Shown one piece after another: positions 24,228 through 36,170 of a stretch of 64,000 nt of DNA; the stretch's first letter is position 1; the number at the start of each line of letters is the position of its first letter. The notes under the pieces were generated by a model that made no database searches, was not told the origin of the DNA, and saw only the letters and a list, made by a program, of their open reading frames with translations. The stretch is from Solanum dulcamara (lineage: Eukaryota > Streptophyta > Magnoliopsida > Solanales > Solanaceae). The stretch is from positions 71,035,257 to 71,099,256 of the forward strand of contig NC_077238.1 of assembly GCF_947179165.1 (NCBI RefSeq), given 5' to 3'. A program made the translations under genes and the position numbers.

Positions 24228-25419
24228 TGTAACGACCTATTCCCTTCGTTATGGATAAGCTAATGGGGAAGAAAATTAGTCCAAAAAACTTTTGGGTAGT
24301 GACTTGGAAATGTAAAGCCTAGGCCAGACTTGGAAGAAATCTGAGTCAGCTGAGGTCTAGGGTAATCCGGCAATGTATGGGGGATTGAATTGTTAGTTTG
24401 ATCATTTGAGTTGATATCCAAGACGATGCGAAGCCTGTATGGCTTTACAAAATTATATTCGGGCGAGTAAAACTCCCGAAATTAAACTTGGCATAAAGTA
24501 TAGATTTCAGAATGTCATGGTTAAGGGTGTGTACCAAAATGGGAGCTTAGGACTCTAAAATCGACTTTCTATCTCTGTGCATCCCACCAGAGAGGGGATG
24601 TTGTAGTAGAATGGTCCCATTGTGGTGGGACAGTCGCGAATTAAAAAGGAGAAAAATTCCAAAACTATTTTTAATCATCCCACTTCGTTCTTAAGAGACC
24701 AGAAGCGACCTAGGGCGATTTCTTACAGTTTTTCACCAATTTCATGTTAAAGGTAACTTAATCTCTCCCTAACTTGTAGTTTGATTGTTAGTACCTAGAA
24801 TCCATGCGGGATAACTTGTGGGACGGTTCTTGACTTGAATATAATGGTGGAAAATAGCCCTAGATAGGTGATAGGATCATTAAAGTGGCTAAGTCATGAT
24901 TTTGATATAATCCTAGGCCATTATTTTTTGATTCCTTGTAATTGTTGTTGTTTAAGACCAAGAACAAGCCAAGAGACTTCGAAAAGGGAAAGCTCCAGCT
25001 CTTTAGAGTTTTCAAAGCTTGGTTTCGAGGTAGGTGATGGTTTTATCTTCCCGTATGTGTCATATGTGCTTGTTAGATGCTTTATTTGAATGCATATATG
25101 TATGTGAATAGGAAAAGTTGAAATCAACCACGTGAAATGGTTGTTTGTTGTCAATAGCATGCAACGAACCTGTTTTTGGTATTTATGACTATTGAATCTA
25201 TTCACTATACTTATGATTGTGCTGTGTTTGCTTGAACCGGGTGTCATATTCTGACATATAACTAGATCGGGTGTCACGTTCGGATATATATTTGGATCGA
25301 GTCTACGTTCAGACACAATATTGAATCAGGTGTCACATTCTGACACACTAATAGGTGAAGTGTAGGTTCCATGAAAGAACTATTCTTGACTGTGTATTAA
25401 AATTGAGACTGTTAACCTG

Positions 25420-25450
<31 letters not shown>

Positions 25451-26057
25451 TATTTATGAGATGATAAGTGGTAAGTTATTATATATATATATATATGTGT
25501 GTGTGTGTATTTACTGTGTTGTAGTTACTTGTTCATATCTCACTTATTGGAATAGCTGTGTGATCCTACCAGTACACTGTTATTTTGTGTACTAATACTG
25601 CACTTGCTCTTTCTTTGTTGAGTACAGGGCATCTTCATGCGGCTATTGGGAGACCTCAGTTAGGAGACCGTTGATTACTGAATTCAAGGGTGAGCCAGCT
25701 CTTTCATGCTACCGTGTATTCTCCTAAGTCTTGATCCTTCCTTCAGGACTTAGACATTTAGACTCTAATTATCTTTTATGTTTGATTTCGGGATTGCATC
25801 CCATTCTTAGACTTGTTCGTAAGAGTTTTGGTACGATGTCTTTCAGGTCCTAGGAATTGAATTTCCTCACTATTTATGTCTGATTTTGTTAACTTATTGA
25901 ATTTATGAGAACTCAGCTTTCTAAAATTATTATTTAAACATGTTTCCACATCTTTACATGTTGTCTCTTGTCAATATTGTTTAGTTGGGTTGTAATAATG
26001 GTTCTCCCACCAGATGATTAGAGTGAATTCCAATCACAGCGGATCAGGATCGTGACA
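24228..26057 (+). repeat. 3' LTR of the G2 element
   Basis: Starts TGTAACGACCTATTC and ends GGATCGTGACA, followed by the AAAAA target duplication. Contains two AT/GT dinucleotide runs (25420-25446 and 25469-25508) that the 5' LTR lacks or has much shorter. Confidence 0.85.
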
Positions 26058-26199
26058 AAAAATTAGCGGAATGTCTATTTTTTGGGCTTGCAGTGAAAGC
26101 CATTGTTTGAAAAGTAACGAAACATAGTCATATTGAATGCGGAAACAAGCTTGGATAAAGATATTCCTACTTAAATCATGAAAGAACTTAAGGTTATAA

Positions 26200-26760
26200 T
26201 CCATGTATCATTTATTGATTTTGAACTTATAAATATTTAAATCCAATAAATCAATAACTTCATGAAAATTTTGAACCATGTGAATGGTTCCTTGATTTTG
26301 AACTTATAAACGCTTGAACCACATGAATGATTCCTTGATTTTGTACTTATAAATGCTTGAACCCCGTGAATTGTTCTATGATTTTAAACTATAAGTGTTT
26401 GAGCCCTATGACTCGTTCATGGGGTTTGAAACTTCATCAAAATTTTGAACCCTATGAATTGTTCCTTTTGAACTTATAAAGATTTGAACCCCATATTCGA
26501 GGTTTGAAATTCCAGCTTTGAACTCCATGGATTGTTCCTCAGTTTTGTACTAGTAAAAATTTGAGCCTCGTGAATTATTTATTGGATTTAAAAATCCATG
26601 AAACTTTTTAACCCCAAAATTGTTCATATAGAATTTGAAACTTCAACAATTTTTTTAATTTTGTGATTCGTTCTTTAGTTTTAAACTTATCAATATTTTA
26701 ACCCGTGAATTGTTCATAAGGTGGGAAACTCCACAAAATTTTTGAACACCGTGAATTATA
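26200..26760. repeat. Degenerate minisatellite, unit about 40-60 bp
   Basis: Words of the type TTGAACCCCGTGAATTGTTC, then TTGATTTTGAACTTATAAA, recur about ten times with unit length drifting. No gene is seen in it. It lies just right of the G2 element. Confidence 0.6.
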
Positions 26761-27589
26761 TTATTTCATGGATTTCACTAATCAATGATTAAATATGAAT
26801 AACTTTTAAAATATTAACTAATAGGAGTATTTAACTGTACTATGCTACTATGTGTTAGAAACGATCATCTACCATTTGGCATTTGATAAGAATTAATGTT
26901 TTTTTTAATGAAAATGAAATAAAGTTTCGATAATGCTTTTAATTGAAGTGCAGTAATTTTTAGTTCTCTTTCAATTCTTTTTAAATTTTCTTTTTGGGTA
27001 CATATAATCTTTTTCTAAAAAATTGTCTCAACATAAGAGGCATCCGTTCTATTTATTGATGCTTGACACGTTTGATACCTTTTCATTTTTAATTTGATTC
27101 AGCAAAGGGTCGTACAAAATATGATATCATTGAAAGGCAAGTTACATATTTGATTAATTGGAAAAAATAATTATATTTATTAATTAATTTTATTATACAT
27201 ATTTTGATATGACTTAGTACTTTTAGATAATGATAATTTTCATTATAGCATATTAAATAATAATATTTATTTTATGTGATTGCATTATCTTTTTGGTTGA
27301 ATATTTTAATACAATATCATCACTTATCTCATATTTTACATTATTTTCATAATTAAGAAACACATTAAATAATTATTTCTTATTAGAATTAGAGATATAT
27401 TTCAAGTACAAGTTAATTATATATATCGTATGAAGACTTTATCAAAAAAAAAAATCAAGTAAAACTCAAAATTTAAAAACTCATTTTTTATTGATTTGAT
27501 TTGAATTATAAAATTATAAAATTTAATATAATTAATCTAATTTAATATTTAAAAAATTCGAACCAACTCAAACTACGTAATCTACTACA
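26761..27589. other. AT-rich spacer without recognised features
   Basis: Very AT-rich sequence with no open frame of note and no repeat that I can pair elsewhere in the window. Confidence 0.5.
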
Positions 27590-27930
27590 AAACAATATCC
27601 TAAAATGTGAAGGTCCACAAGCGTATCACATGATTGTGAAGAATCACCAATTTTGGACTTTATCAATTGTAATGATATAAATTAGAGCAATTGAGAATTT
27701 TACTATGCACTATTATATTTTTTAAAAAAAACTTTTTTGGCGTGTGTGCTTCTTATTTAAAAATTAAATATAAAGCAATCAAAAAATATATCTGAAGGCA
27801 GCCACTACTCTCTTGGCTCCATCTCGTCATATATTTCACCAATTAACTCAAATAATTGCAAAAATAATTAATGGTCCCCAAAAGCAGTCATTATTTCGAG
27901 AGATTTTAAATGAATTTTAGTACTCCTTCG
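27590..27930. repeat. Local duplication, copy 1
   Basis: Two blocks match another place in the window. 27605-27705 (CACAAGCGTATCACATG, then GATATAAATTAGAGCAATTG) parallels 41895-41990. 27795-27923 (GAAGGCAGCC, CTCTTGGCTCC, AATTGCAAAAATAAT, TTAAATGAATTTTAGT) parallels 44650-44781. Here the blocks are about 90 bases apart; in copy 2 they are about 2.6 kb apart because of insertions. Confidence 0.75.
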
Positions 27931-28172
27931 TTTGGTTCCAAAGTAAATATCAATTTAATAAAAATTATATTTATTAAAAAGTTAATAAATATTATACATA
28001 ATTTCTTAAATATTTTTATTTGATAAATATTTTTTTAAGAATTAAACACTATTAAAAAGATAGAGTACAAGGATATAGTTAACAAAAATATATAATTTTT
28101 TGTCTTAAATTTCTAAAATGACTTGCACTAACTTCTTTTTTGAAAAAATGATAATTATTTTAGAACGAAGGG
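27923..28172. mobile_element. Stowaway-like MITE (about 250 bp)
   Basis: Begins CTCCTTCGTTT after TA and ends GAACGAAGG before TA. The ends are inverted repeats (CTCCTTCGTT and CCTTCGTTC), and the TA duplication is typical of Tc1/mariner-type MITEs. It sits at the edge of the duplicated segment. Non-coding. Confidence 0.55.
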
Positions 28173-28219
28173 TAAGTATTGATGTGCAATGCTGTTTTGA
28201 AAACTATAGTTAAAATTCT

Positions 28220-28234
28220 GGGGGGGGGGGGGGG
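28220..28234 (+). repeat. G15 homopolymer
   Basis: Fifteen G in a row in AT-rich DNA. It is prone to slippage and sequencing error, so its length is uncertain. Confidence 0.8.
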
Positions 28235-28255
28235 AATGGATAGGTTCTTGATGCA

Positions 28256-28800
28256 AGTCTTTTTACCTTATTAGACATACATTCATACTATATATGCTAA
28301 TTTAAGTTATACTTTTAAATAATTATGTATCTTATTATTAATTAAGAGTTTTTGTCATATATATTAAGGAAGATATACCTAGATACATGTATTTTTGTTA
28401 TTAGACATACAAAAAATAGGGAGAGGAGCGAGCGAGATAGGAAGGGAGGCGTGCCAGATAGTTATGTATCTATGATACATGTGAATCACACCAAATATAT
28501 GTATCTATATGTATATGTTGTGATTCACATGTATCTGAGATATTAGAAAAATAGGAGAGTGGAGAGCAAGTTGGGAGGGAGGCGAGCGAGATTTATCTAT
28601 GTATCCAATATACATGTGAATTCACTCGGATACAGTGTATCTAGAATAAATTACACCTAATTTTGACTGCAGGTATTCCAAGATAAATGTATCCAGATGT
28701 ATCTAGACGCACCAAAACCTAATCAAATTCGTAATATTGTAAATTAGAGTGTATCTAAGTGATTAACTTCTAAACTAGTCGTATTTTGTAAGTTTTCTTT
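28256..28800. repeat. Spacer rich in TGTATC/GATACA words
   Basis: ATGTATCTA, GATACATGTGAATCACA and related words recur about ten times in both orientations, and the GAGCGAGATAGG-like purine block occurs twice (28421 and 28575). The look is that of a decayed foldback element. No coding sequence. Confidence 0.45.
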
Positions 28801-29573
28801 AATTTATATGACATACTTTCTTTTTTAGTCAATCATGTTATATCCGATAAAATTACCAAAATACCCCTAGATGAAAGAACGCTCGCACAACGCACCATTC
28901 TTAACTTTTTCAGCAAATCTGAGGCCGAAATATTGATTAGGAGAAAATCATATAGGAAAATGGTCTCGGTTAAATTTTAGGACAACCAGATCAAAAGATA
29001 TTTTTTTGGAGCAAAAAAGCAATTCCAGGTAAATGCGTGCTAAGTCCGCACCGTGGACTTAGAAAATCTTGGTTCAAAAATCACCGTCGAAGATTTTCAA
29101 AAAAGAATGAACTATGAGGAAGCGGACTTGTTCCCCCACATGCCAAATTTTTCTACCCGAGATTATTTTTAAGGAGGGGCATTCTGATCTTTTTCCCACC
29201 CTTTCTATACTTAACCCACGACTAATATAGGTCATTTTTGACCTTAAAAGAGTTTCTAAATATTCCTAAGTCCCTTTTACGCATTCTAACTAGAGACCTA
29301 GGGCTAAGGAGTGGAGAAAAGGCTAGGGTTCAAGAGATTCAAGCAGTTTCTTACCAGAATGATTATCATGTCTTCATTCCAATTATGTAAGGAAACTAAA
29401 GCATGAACTTTGTTCTTCCATGTGCCCCATAATTGTGATATGTTGATTTTTGAATGAATTGAGTCCTCGTGATTGTGTTTTTGTCACGACCCCAACTAGC
29501 CATGACAGGCATCCACTCTAACTCTCCGAAAATTCACACACTACTGGAATAGACTCAATAGTAGGAGACTCTA

Positions 29574-32500
29574 TGTAACACCCCCCAAAATTTTCCGCTA
29601 AGATTCGAACATTCCTTCACGTGTGGGTAGACTCGGACTGGAGGACTTGTAAATCTACATGTGAGTTAGGATTAATTCCTAAGTATTTGAAGTGTGTTAG
29701 ATGTGTTTAGGGGTCATGAAGGATCTCTAACACCAAGTCGAGTCCAAAGAGCTCCAATCGATTAAGTTTTCGGACGAGTTAGTATAAGGGTCAACTTCAA
29801 AAGACCATATCTCCTAGGATATAAATAACTGGGTGGACCATGACCTACCAAATTAAAGGTCTTTGAGTCTTCTTTCCAACTCCACCAAGATTGCAATTTT
29901 TGGAGTTCGGAGTCAAGAGTTATGGCCATTTTACTACAGACTAGTACTGCAGGAAAATTTCAGGCCTGGGCGAAATTAGGCTTGGCGCTCCAGTGGCGCC
30001 CCACGCCACTATAGCGCCAGAAAACAACCTCAGTAGTTTGGGGCTTGGCGCGACGCGCCACTATTAGATGTGCAGGGTTTTAAGCCTATTTTGGCTTGGC
30101 GCTGCAGTGGCGCGACGCGCCACTATAGCGCCAACAAGATTTTTTGCCCAATTTTCAGATTTTTGAAGAGGGGCAACTTGGACTTTTTCCAAATTATATA
30201 TACACCATTCTTGGACGTTTTTGGACCATTTTTCAGTCCTCTCTCTCTCTCTAAAAAGCCCTAGATATTTTCCCTCTCTTCTTCTTCTTCTTCTCCAAAT
30301 CCTTCTCCAACAAAGGGTGCCTTCAAGAGTTCCAAGAGCTTCAAGATTTGAGTTCTCCATTGAAGACCCAACACAAGGTTTTCTTCAAAGTCTTCAAATA
30401 AGGTATGTAAGGCTAACCTAAAATATGGATTTAGTTCTTCCATATGCCCATATATGTGTTGGATAGAAGTTGTGAAAGAGTTGAACCTTCTAAGAAGGTT
30501 TTCTTGAAAGTTTTCCTAAACTATGGAATGTTTTTAAGTACTATTAGTTGATTGATGTTTTTAATGACTTGAGTTACTAAATAGTTAATTTTCATATTAT
30601 TGACTACAAATGTATCTTTGTAATAGATTTATAGGTATTGACGATTCTCTTGAGTTGAGTTTTGTTGAGAGTATGGGTTCATGTTTCATTCACATGAACC
30701 CAAGATGAAATTTCTTGTTATAAATGTCTTGAGGTTGAGATGGATAGTTGTGTGTATATATGTATTGATTGGAATGAAAAGAATGAATTGATTAGTTAAG
30801 AATGTCCCTTTGCTTCTATAAAATGAACATAGGACAAAAAAATAAGGATTTTAGAGTAAATGTTTGATGATGATGTAAATGATAATATATGATGATGATG
30901 TGATGATGATGTTTTGATGACGATGTGAGGGATGACGTGAATGGTGCTTATTTAATATGTGTAGAATGATTGATGAAGAGGTATATTGATGAGGATGTTA
31001 TGTGATGAAGTGGATTGGAGTCTAATGTGATTTTGTGGTATATGATGTGCATAATTTGAGTTGATTGGAGTCTTAGGAATATTTTAAAAATAAATTATCT
31101 CTTGAGGAGGAGCTTTAAATAAAGTATTTGTGAACCTTTTTGCATAACCTATTTATACACTATTTTGAGTCTAAAGAATTATTAGTTTCATCTTTGATTT
31201 AGAAAGGAGTTTAAGTATGAGTTGAGTATGAAGAGCCTTTAAATGAGTTGAGTATCGTTACATTAAAGTATTTATTTTGAGTTTGAGTTGAGGAGTTGAA
31301 ATTATATTTTGATGTACATAACATTTTCTACATTCATTGAGTCGAGATTGTATAAATTTTTAAAGAGAAGAGTTTGATGATTTGAGATGAGTCGATTTGA
31401 AAGAAGGTCCAATGAGACTTGTCATTATGAGTTAATTGAGTTGAAATGAGAACAGAGTTGATGAGGTGGCAATGTTCCACATGAAACTAGCCGTGAGGGC
31501 TTGTTTGAGATGATTGAAGGAGTTTTATGAGCATGGAGTCATGGGAGGAGTATCGAGCACCGAATTGAGCAAGAGTACAGTCCATACTCGAACCCAATAC
31601 CTGTGTTGCCAAACGTAGGGGGGATTGAACCGTTAAGTCGGATGCTTCCCCGAGAGATTTGTCCTGACATTATAGGACTTGGTTGGATTGGATCCATGAG
31701 GTTCGTCGTTCATGCCCTGGCAAGGTATGAACGGGCGTGGCAACGATGTCGTTTTGTTGTACCTCCACTGGCTCATAAGTGTTGGTTGTCGGTTAAGAGA
31801 AACTCCCATTTAGGTCTTGATAGTACTCTGAGTCAGTTGAGTTGAGTGAGTCGTTATATGTTTATGAGTTAGTCCGGTCTACACTATTTCTTGTTAGACT
31901 TAGGACACTTGAGTGAGTTGTTACATATTTATTGAGTTGAGTCCTTTGAGTTGAATTGTAAAACGTTGCATAATTTAATTTGCATATTTACTGAGTTGAG
32001 TCCTTTGAGCTGATTGTATTAGTTGAATGTCGAGTAGATTGTATACGGTTGGATTGGAGTAGATGAATATGCGATTGGAATGAATGGAATGGTATGTGAC
32101 TAGATTGGATTTGATTATTGAGTTAATTGTTGAGTTAAGTGTATATAATCGGATTGTACATGATTGAAAGGGATCGAATTGTAAATGAGTCGATTGAACG
32201 GTATTGTGTATGATTGGATTGGACTGTATGGTATATGATTGATCTTTGTCTAAAAATGTATTATTACTTTAGACTTATGACGCCTTGTTGAGTCTCTCTT
32301 ATCTTTTCAATTTGAGATATTTGGACCGCTGCTATTCTTCCTTGAGGTATGTTTCATTCTTCCATTTTACATACCAGTACATTCCACGTACTGACGCCAT
32401 TTGGCCTGCATCGTTTCATGATGCAGAGACAGGTTTGAGAGATCGTCAATAGGAGCATCATTGGGGATCTATTCGCACTCAGCGTGGTGGTGAGTCCTCC

Positions 32501-32885
32501 CCTACATTCGGAGGACACCGTCTGTGTATTCTTGCATCGAGTTAGCCCTTTTCATTTTGATTCGAGGTAGCCATGAACATGTCATTGGCACCAATTAGAT
32601 AGTAGTGATAGAGGCTTCATAGACTAGATAGTGATGAGTCGATCGAGTTATTCTTGTCAAACTATTTATAATGACAAATATTAGAGTTGAATTTGTTGGC
32701 CCATGGCCTTTATTCTTTGAGTTAGACTGAGGTTTGAGTTGCCCACTGAATATTCTCTTTATTCTTTTGTCTTCCGCTGATCGAATGAATGAACGGATGT
32801 GTGATCAGGCTATGTGGTTCGCTTGGGAGCCAGAAATGGTTTCTGAGTGCCGGTTACGTCTAGGGTACCCTCCCGGGGCGTGACA
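29574..32885 (+). mobile_element. Family-A solo LTR (3.31 kb)
   Basis: Starts TGTAACACCCC and ends CTCCCGGGGCGTGACA, flanked by perfect duplications CTCTA (29569-29573 and 32886-32890). Removing it with one CTCTA restores the minus-strand protease frame (RNVEVE then SPTIESIPVVCEF). A GC-rich word field based on TGGCGC and GCGCCA lies at 29975-30133. A possible leader with a CTCTCTCTCTC run is at 30240-30252. No coding sequence; open frames inside are chance. Confidence 0.9.
29975..30133. repeat. TGGCGC/GCGCCA word field in solo LTR
   Basis: GGCTTGGCGC, GCGACGCGCCACTAT and TATAGCGCCA recur in two sub-blocks about 95 bases apart. It makes a strongly GC-rich palindromic island in AT-rich sequence, at bases 400-560 of the LTR. 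Confidence 0.75.
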
Positions 32886-32890
32886 CTCTA

Positions 32891-33400
32891 CCTCCACATT
32901 TCGGATATGGGCCAAGTAAGACAAACAACCCTGCCCTACCATTTTTCTGGCCTGGAGAAAGAATATGACCTTAGCTGACTTAGGCTTGTACACCCCTTCC
33001 CACTCTAGCCTTCCTATCCCAGGATCTCTAGAGCTACAGTTTTTGTATTACAATTAAGTACAGCAAAGCAGGGGGACAACCAAGTCATGCCTAATATCAC
33101 GTCAAAATATGTCATATCTAGGATCACTAAGTCAACCCAAGTCTGATATCTATAAACATAACAGAACAAGCACGATACACATGGGTGACAATGACTGACT
33201 CTCCAAAAGGGGTAAAAACATGAACAGGGGCATCCAATATATCTCACAATACATCAAAACCCAAGGCATATTTCACAGACACATAAAAATAAGTAGAACC
33301 CAGATCAAACAAAACTGTAGGCATTCGATCACAAAAAGAAAATAGTACCAGTGATAACTACGTCAGACGCCTCTGCGTTGGTCTTAACCAAAAATGCATA
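32891..33400 (-). pseudogene. G2-related protease remnant, minus strand
   Basis: On the minus strand the frame 33247-33014 carries SCLFCYVYRYQTWVDLVILD and [18 protein letters not shown], the second protease block. The frame 32993 leads to KVIFFLQARKMVGQGCLSYL and HIRNVEVE. It then continues, across the solo LTR insertion, at 29573-29530 and stops at the junction with an LTR end (shared CGGAG). Upstream at 33290-33320, FDLGSTYFYVS can be read, with the catalytic DPG altered. Confidence 0.7.
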
Positions 33401-33523
33401 AAAATGAGCCTAATCAACCTGTCGGGCTACCTCCCTACCTGGATGGGCTTCTTCCCGACCTGCATTACTATTACCTCGACCCCCACGGCCTCTTGAATTG
33501 CCTCATCACCCAACCTGTGGATG

Positions 33524-34183
33524 TCATCTACCACTGCTCCCTCTAACTACTAGGTCTACTGCTCTGGCTTGCTGGGGTGCTAAAACTGTTACATGGAGGT
33601 GAGGGCACTCCTTCCGTATATGGAAAGGCTCCCCACAATTAAAATAATCGCGATCAAAGGACGGGCGTCTACCTGGGAATAATGCTCCTTGATCCTCATG
33701 GGTCGGATGGTGTTGTAGGGTACCTAAATAACTGTTGTAGAAGAGGGTAGTGCTGACTGAATTGGTTGGGCAGCAATCACCGGCCTGCCGACCCTCTGGA
33801 ATAGGATCCTTGTAAGTTACCTGCACTTTTGGGCTTCTTAGCCAAAGCTTTGCCCTGCCTATCTTTCCTCACACCTTCACTTTCTTAACAAAGACTGTGA
33901 TTTTATTGAAACTCCTGCTAGACGAAGTCATGGACAGAAAGTACCTACAACTCGGGTTCAACTCCTTCACGAACAACCTAATCGCCTCCTCCTATGTAGT
34001 GACAACCTGAGTAGCGTACCTGGATAATGCATGAAACTTGGCCTCATATACAGCCACTGATAACCCTCCCTGCTCAAGGGCCATAAACTCATCCTTCTTT
34101 CTGTTCCTCATAGTATGGGGCACATATATTTTTAGAAACTGAACCCAAGTGAGTGGGGGCAACACAAATGAGCGACACTCCAC
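33524..34183 (-). pseudogene. G2-related gag C-part with defective zinc knuckle
   Basis: Two minus-strand frames. 34183-33992 carries the gag block AVYEAKFHALSRYATQVVT. 33826-33524 carries the knuckle YFNCGEPFHIRKECPH, in which the first cysteine of CCHC is tyrosine-shifted (normally CFNCGE), so zinc binding would be impaired. Frameshifts separate these from the N-terminal gag at 34220-34837. Confidence 0.7.
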
Positions 34184-34219
34184 ATAAGCCCTCCACCACT
34201 GCTTGGCCTCACCCTGCAG

Positions 34220-34837
34220 CTAAAAAGTCACAAATTCTACTCCATGTTGATGTACTATACCCAGCTTGTGCAACCTCTCATAGCAATCACGAATAAATTC
34301 ATAGGCATCTTCCTTTTCAGTATCATAAAAGACTGGAGGCTTGAGCTTGAGGAATTTGGTGAGCATGTCGTGCTCAGTACTAGTCATCACAGAATCCATT
34401 AGTGGCCTGAAAAATGCATCTATGCCTACCACCTCATCTTCTGAATGAGCTGCAACAGCAAGAAGATGAGTAACATGAGCAGGTATTACAGGCATGGTGG
34501 GGATGGCACCAGTGCCAGCCAGCCCACTCAAAAAAACCATGATTTGCTGAGCTAATATTGGATCCACAGAAAGAATACCAATAGCCCCAGTTTGGATGTC
34601 CTCCTCTTGTTCAGCCTGCTCTTGCTCTTCTCCAACTTCCACCTCTCCATCGAACTCATTCTGGAGAGTAGGAAGGGTTTTATCTACCGATACCTCCTCT
34701 ATAGGGACCTCTACTCTGGCAGGTGCTGCTTTTCCTTTGCCTCTGCCTCGCCTCCCTCTCCTACCTATTCCTCTGTCACTCCCTCGAATGGCTATTTCTT
34801 CTTCTGGATCTACTGGAGCTACGGGGCCTGACACCAT
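34220..34837 (-). pseudogene. G2-related gag N-terminal part (205 residues)
   Basis: Best-preserved gag of the window. The start is MVSGPVAPVDPEEE. It then has a basic RGSDRGIGRRGRRGRGKGK patch at residues 18-36, an acidic stretch around 65-82, and the conserved LSVDPILAQQIMVFLSGLAG and DTEKEDAYEFIRDCYERLH blocks (about 88-190). Gag would form particles around element RNA. The frame ends at a stop after VEFVTF where the intact gene continues. Its start lies about 240 bases from the primer-binding region at 35060, as expected. Confidence 0.8.
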
Positions 34838-35075
34838 TATAAAGAGCGTTTACCATTTGCGTACAAGAGAGTGAAAGAGGTTAGATACCAATTTGGATCG
34901 TCAGACACCAATTGGAATCAAGTTATATCACGAAGAAAAGAAGGCAATGAAATATCTCCTAAAATTTTATAGCCTCTCGAAGAAAAGTACAGACGTCTCT
35001 ATATCATTCTGCAAGACACTACTAGACTCATTTTGGTACGACGAGATCAATGAACTTAGACACTAATATCAACTT

Positions 35076-36162
35076 TTTCATGACCCCGACCTGTCGTGAC
35101 TGGCACCCATTCTAACTCTTCGATAGGAGAACCATCCTAAACAGACCAACAACAACAATCACAAAGTATACACAATCTTAAGGATGCAGAAGTGTGTTTA
35201 AATCAAGAATAAATGCTGAGCTTCCATAAAATCAGAAAATTCCTAGTTACCAACCCAAAATATGTGAAAGTAATACATCCTAGCAACTGAAAGTCATGTG
35301 TACCAAAATTCTAACAAATGTCAATTTAAGAAATGGAGAACATTTCTAAAAAAAATTCAAAATACTAAACAAAGTCTAAACGTCTGAGTCCCGAAAGAAG
35401 GACTGAGACTAATAAGGAAGTCCACCACAGCATGACAGTATTTATATCACCAAAAACAGGTCCATCATAAAACAGGCCAACAAGTGATCATTTCACAAGT
35501 AATCTAGGATGCTTCCCTATTCATATACACACATGCATATAATGAAGCAATTTAACAAGTATATGAGACACATACAGGAAACTAGATCATCACCTACCTC
35601 AATTTCAAGCTTCAACAACCTTACAATGTAAGAACCTTCACTTTCCAAGTTCATTCTTATCGTTCATGGTTTAGAAAACAATAAATACAAATAAAGTATC
35701 AACACAATGGTCTAACTATCATTAAATATAATACAATTCACACTCTAGGCCAAACGCATGATCCTAACCTCACCCTAGGGCTATTTTCCATTATTAGTTT
35801 TTAATTTAAACCCTCCCCCAATGATTACCAACCATACCTTCTAGGTTTTAGGAATCAAAGTATGACTTTAGGGAGTAAAATTTTTACCCTAAGAGTGAAA
35901 ATCTATGGGAAATTGATAGAAATCACCCTAGGTCGCCTCTTGAAGTTTTAGAAATTGATTTTGTAGAAAAAGACCATTTATGGGGTTCTTTATGACTTAA
36001 ATCGTGACTGCCCCACTTTGGCAGGACCCATTCCGCTCTGGCGGGACCCATTCCTCTCTGGCGGGCTGATCTAGGGGACATATGGAAATAATAAGATCAG
36101 ATTTTACGCTCTAAGCCCCCATTTCACAACACAACCCCTTTCAAAGACGTATTAAAATATAT
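35076..36162 (-). repeat. Minus-strand 5' LTR of the composite, missing its first part
   Basis: Plus strand starts TTTCATGACCCCGACCTG, the complement of a G2 LTR 3' end, right after a decayed primer-binding site (35058-35072). It runs through the CGCCAGAGCGGGA-type word field (about 36005-36065) to about 36162, roughly 240 bases short of the expected LTR start, where plus-strand pol begins. Confidence 0.75.
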
Positions 36163-36170
36163 GTTTCATT

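Larger units (their letters stand above)
17317..26057 (+). mobile_element. Complete, decayed G2 Ty3/gypsy chromovirus (8.74 kb)
   Basis: Two LTRs of 1787 and 1830 bases, both with TG start, are flanked by AAAAA on the left (17312-17316) and AAAAA on the right (26058-26062). Between them are a primer-binding site, gag, CCHC knuckle, protease, RT, RNase H, integrase and chromodomain in standard order. Every reading frame is broken and the LTRs differ at many sites, so the insertion is old. Confidence 0.9.

Noticed and set aside
31603..31845. 80-codon open frame in the solo LTR
   Set aside because: Lies in non-coding LTR sequence whose counterparts at 8095-8340 and 40850-41045 have no such frame.
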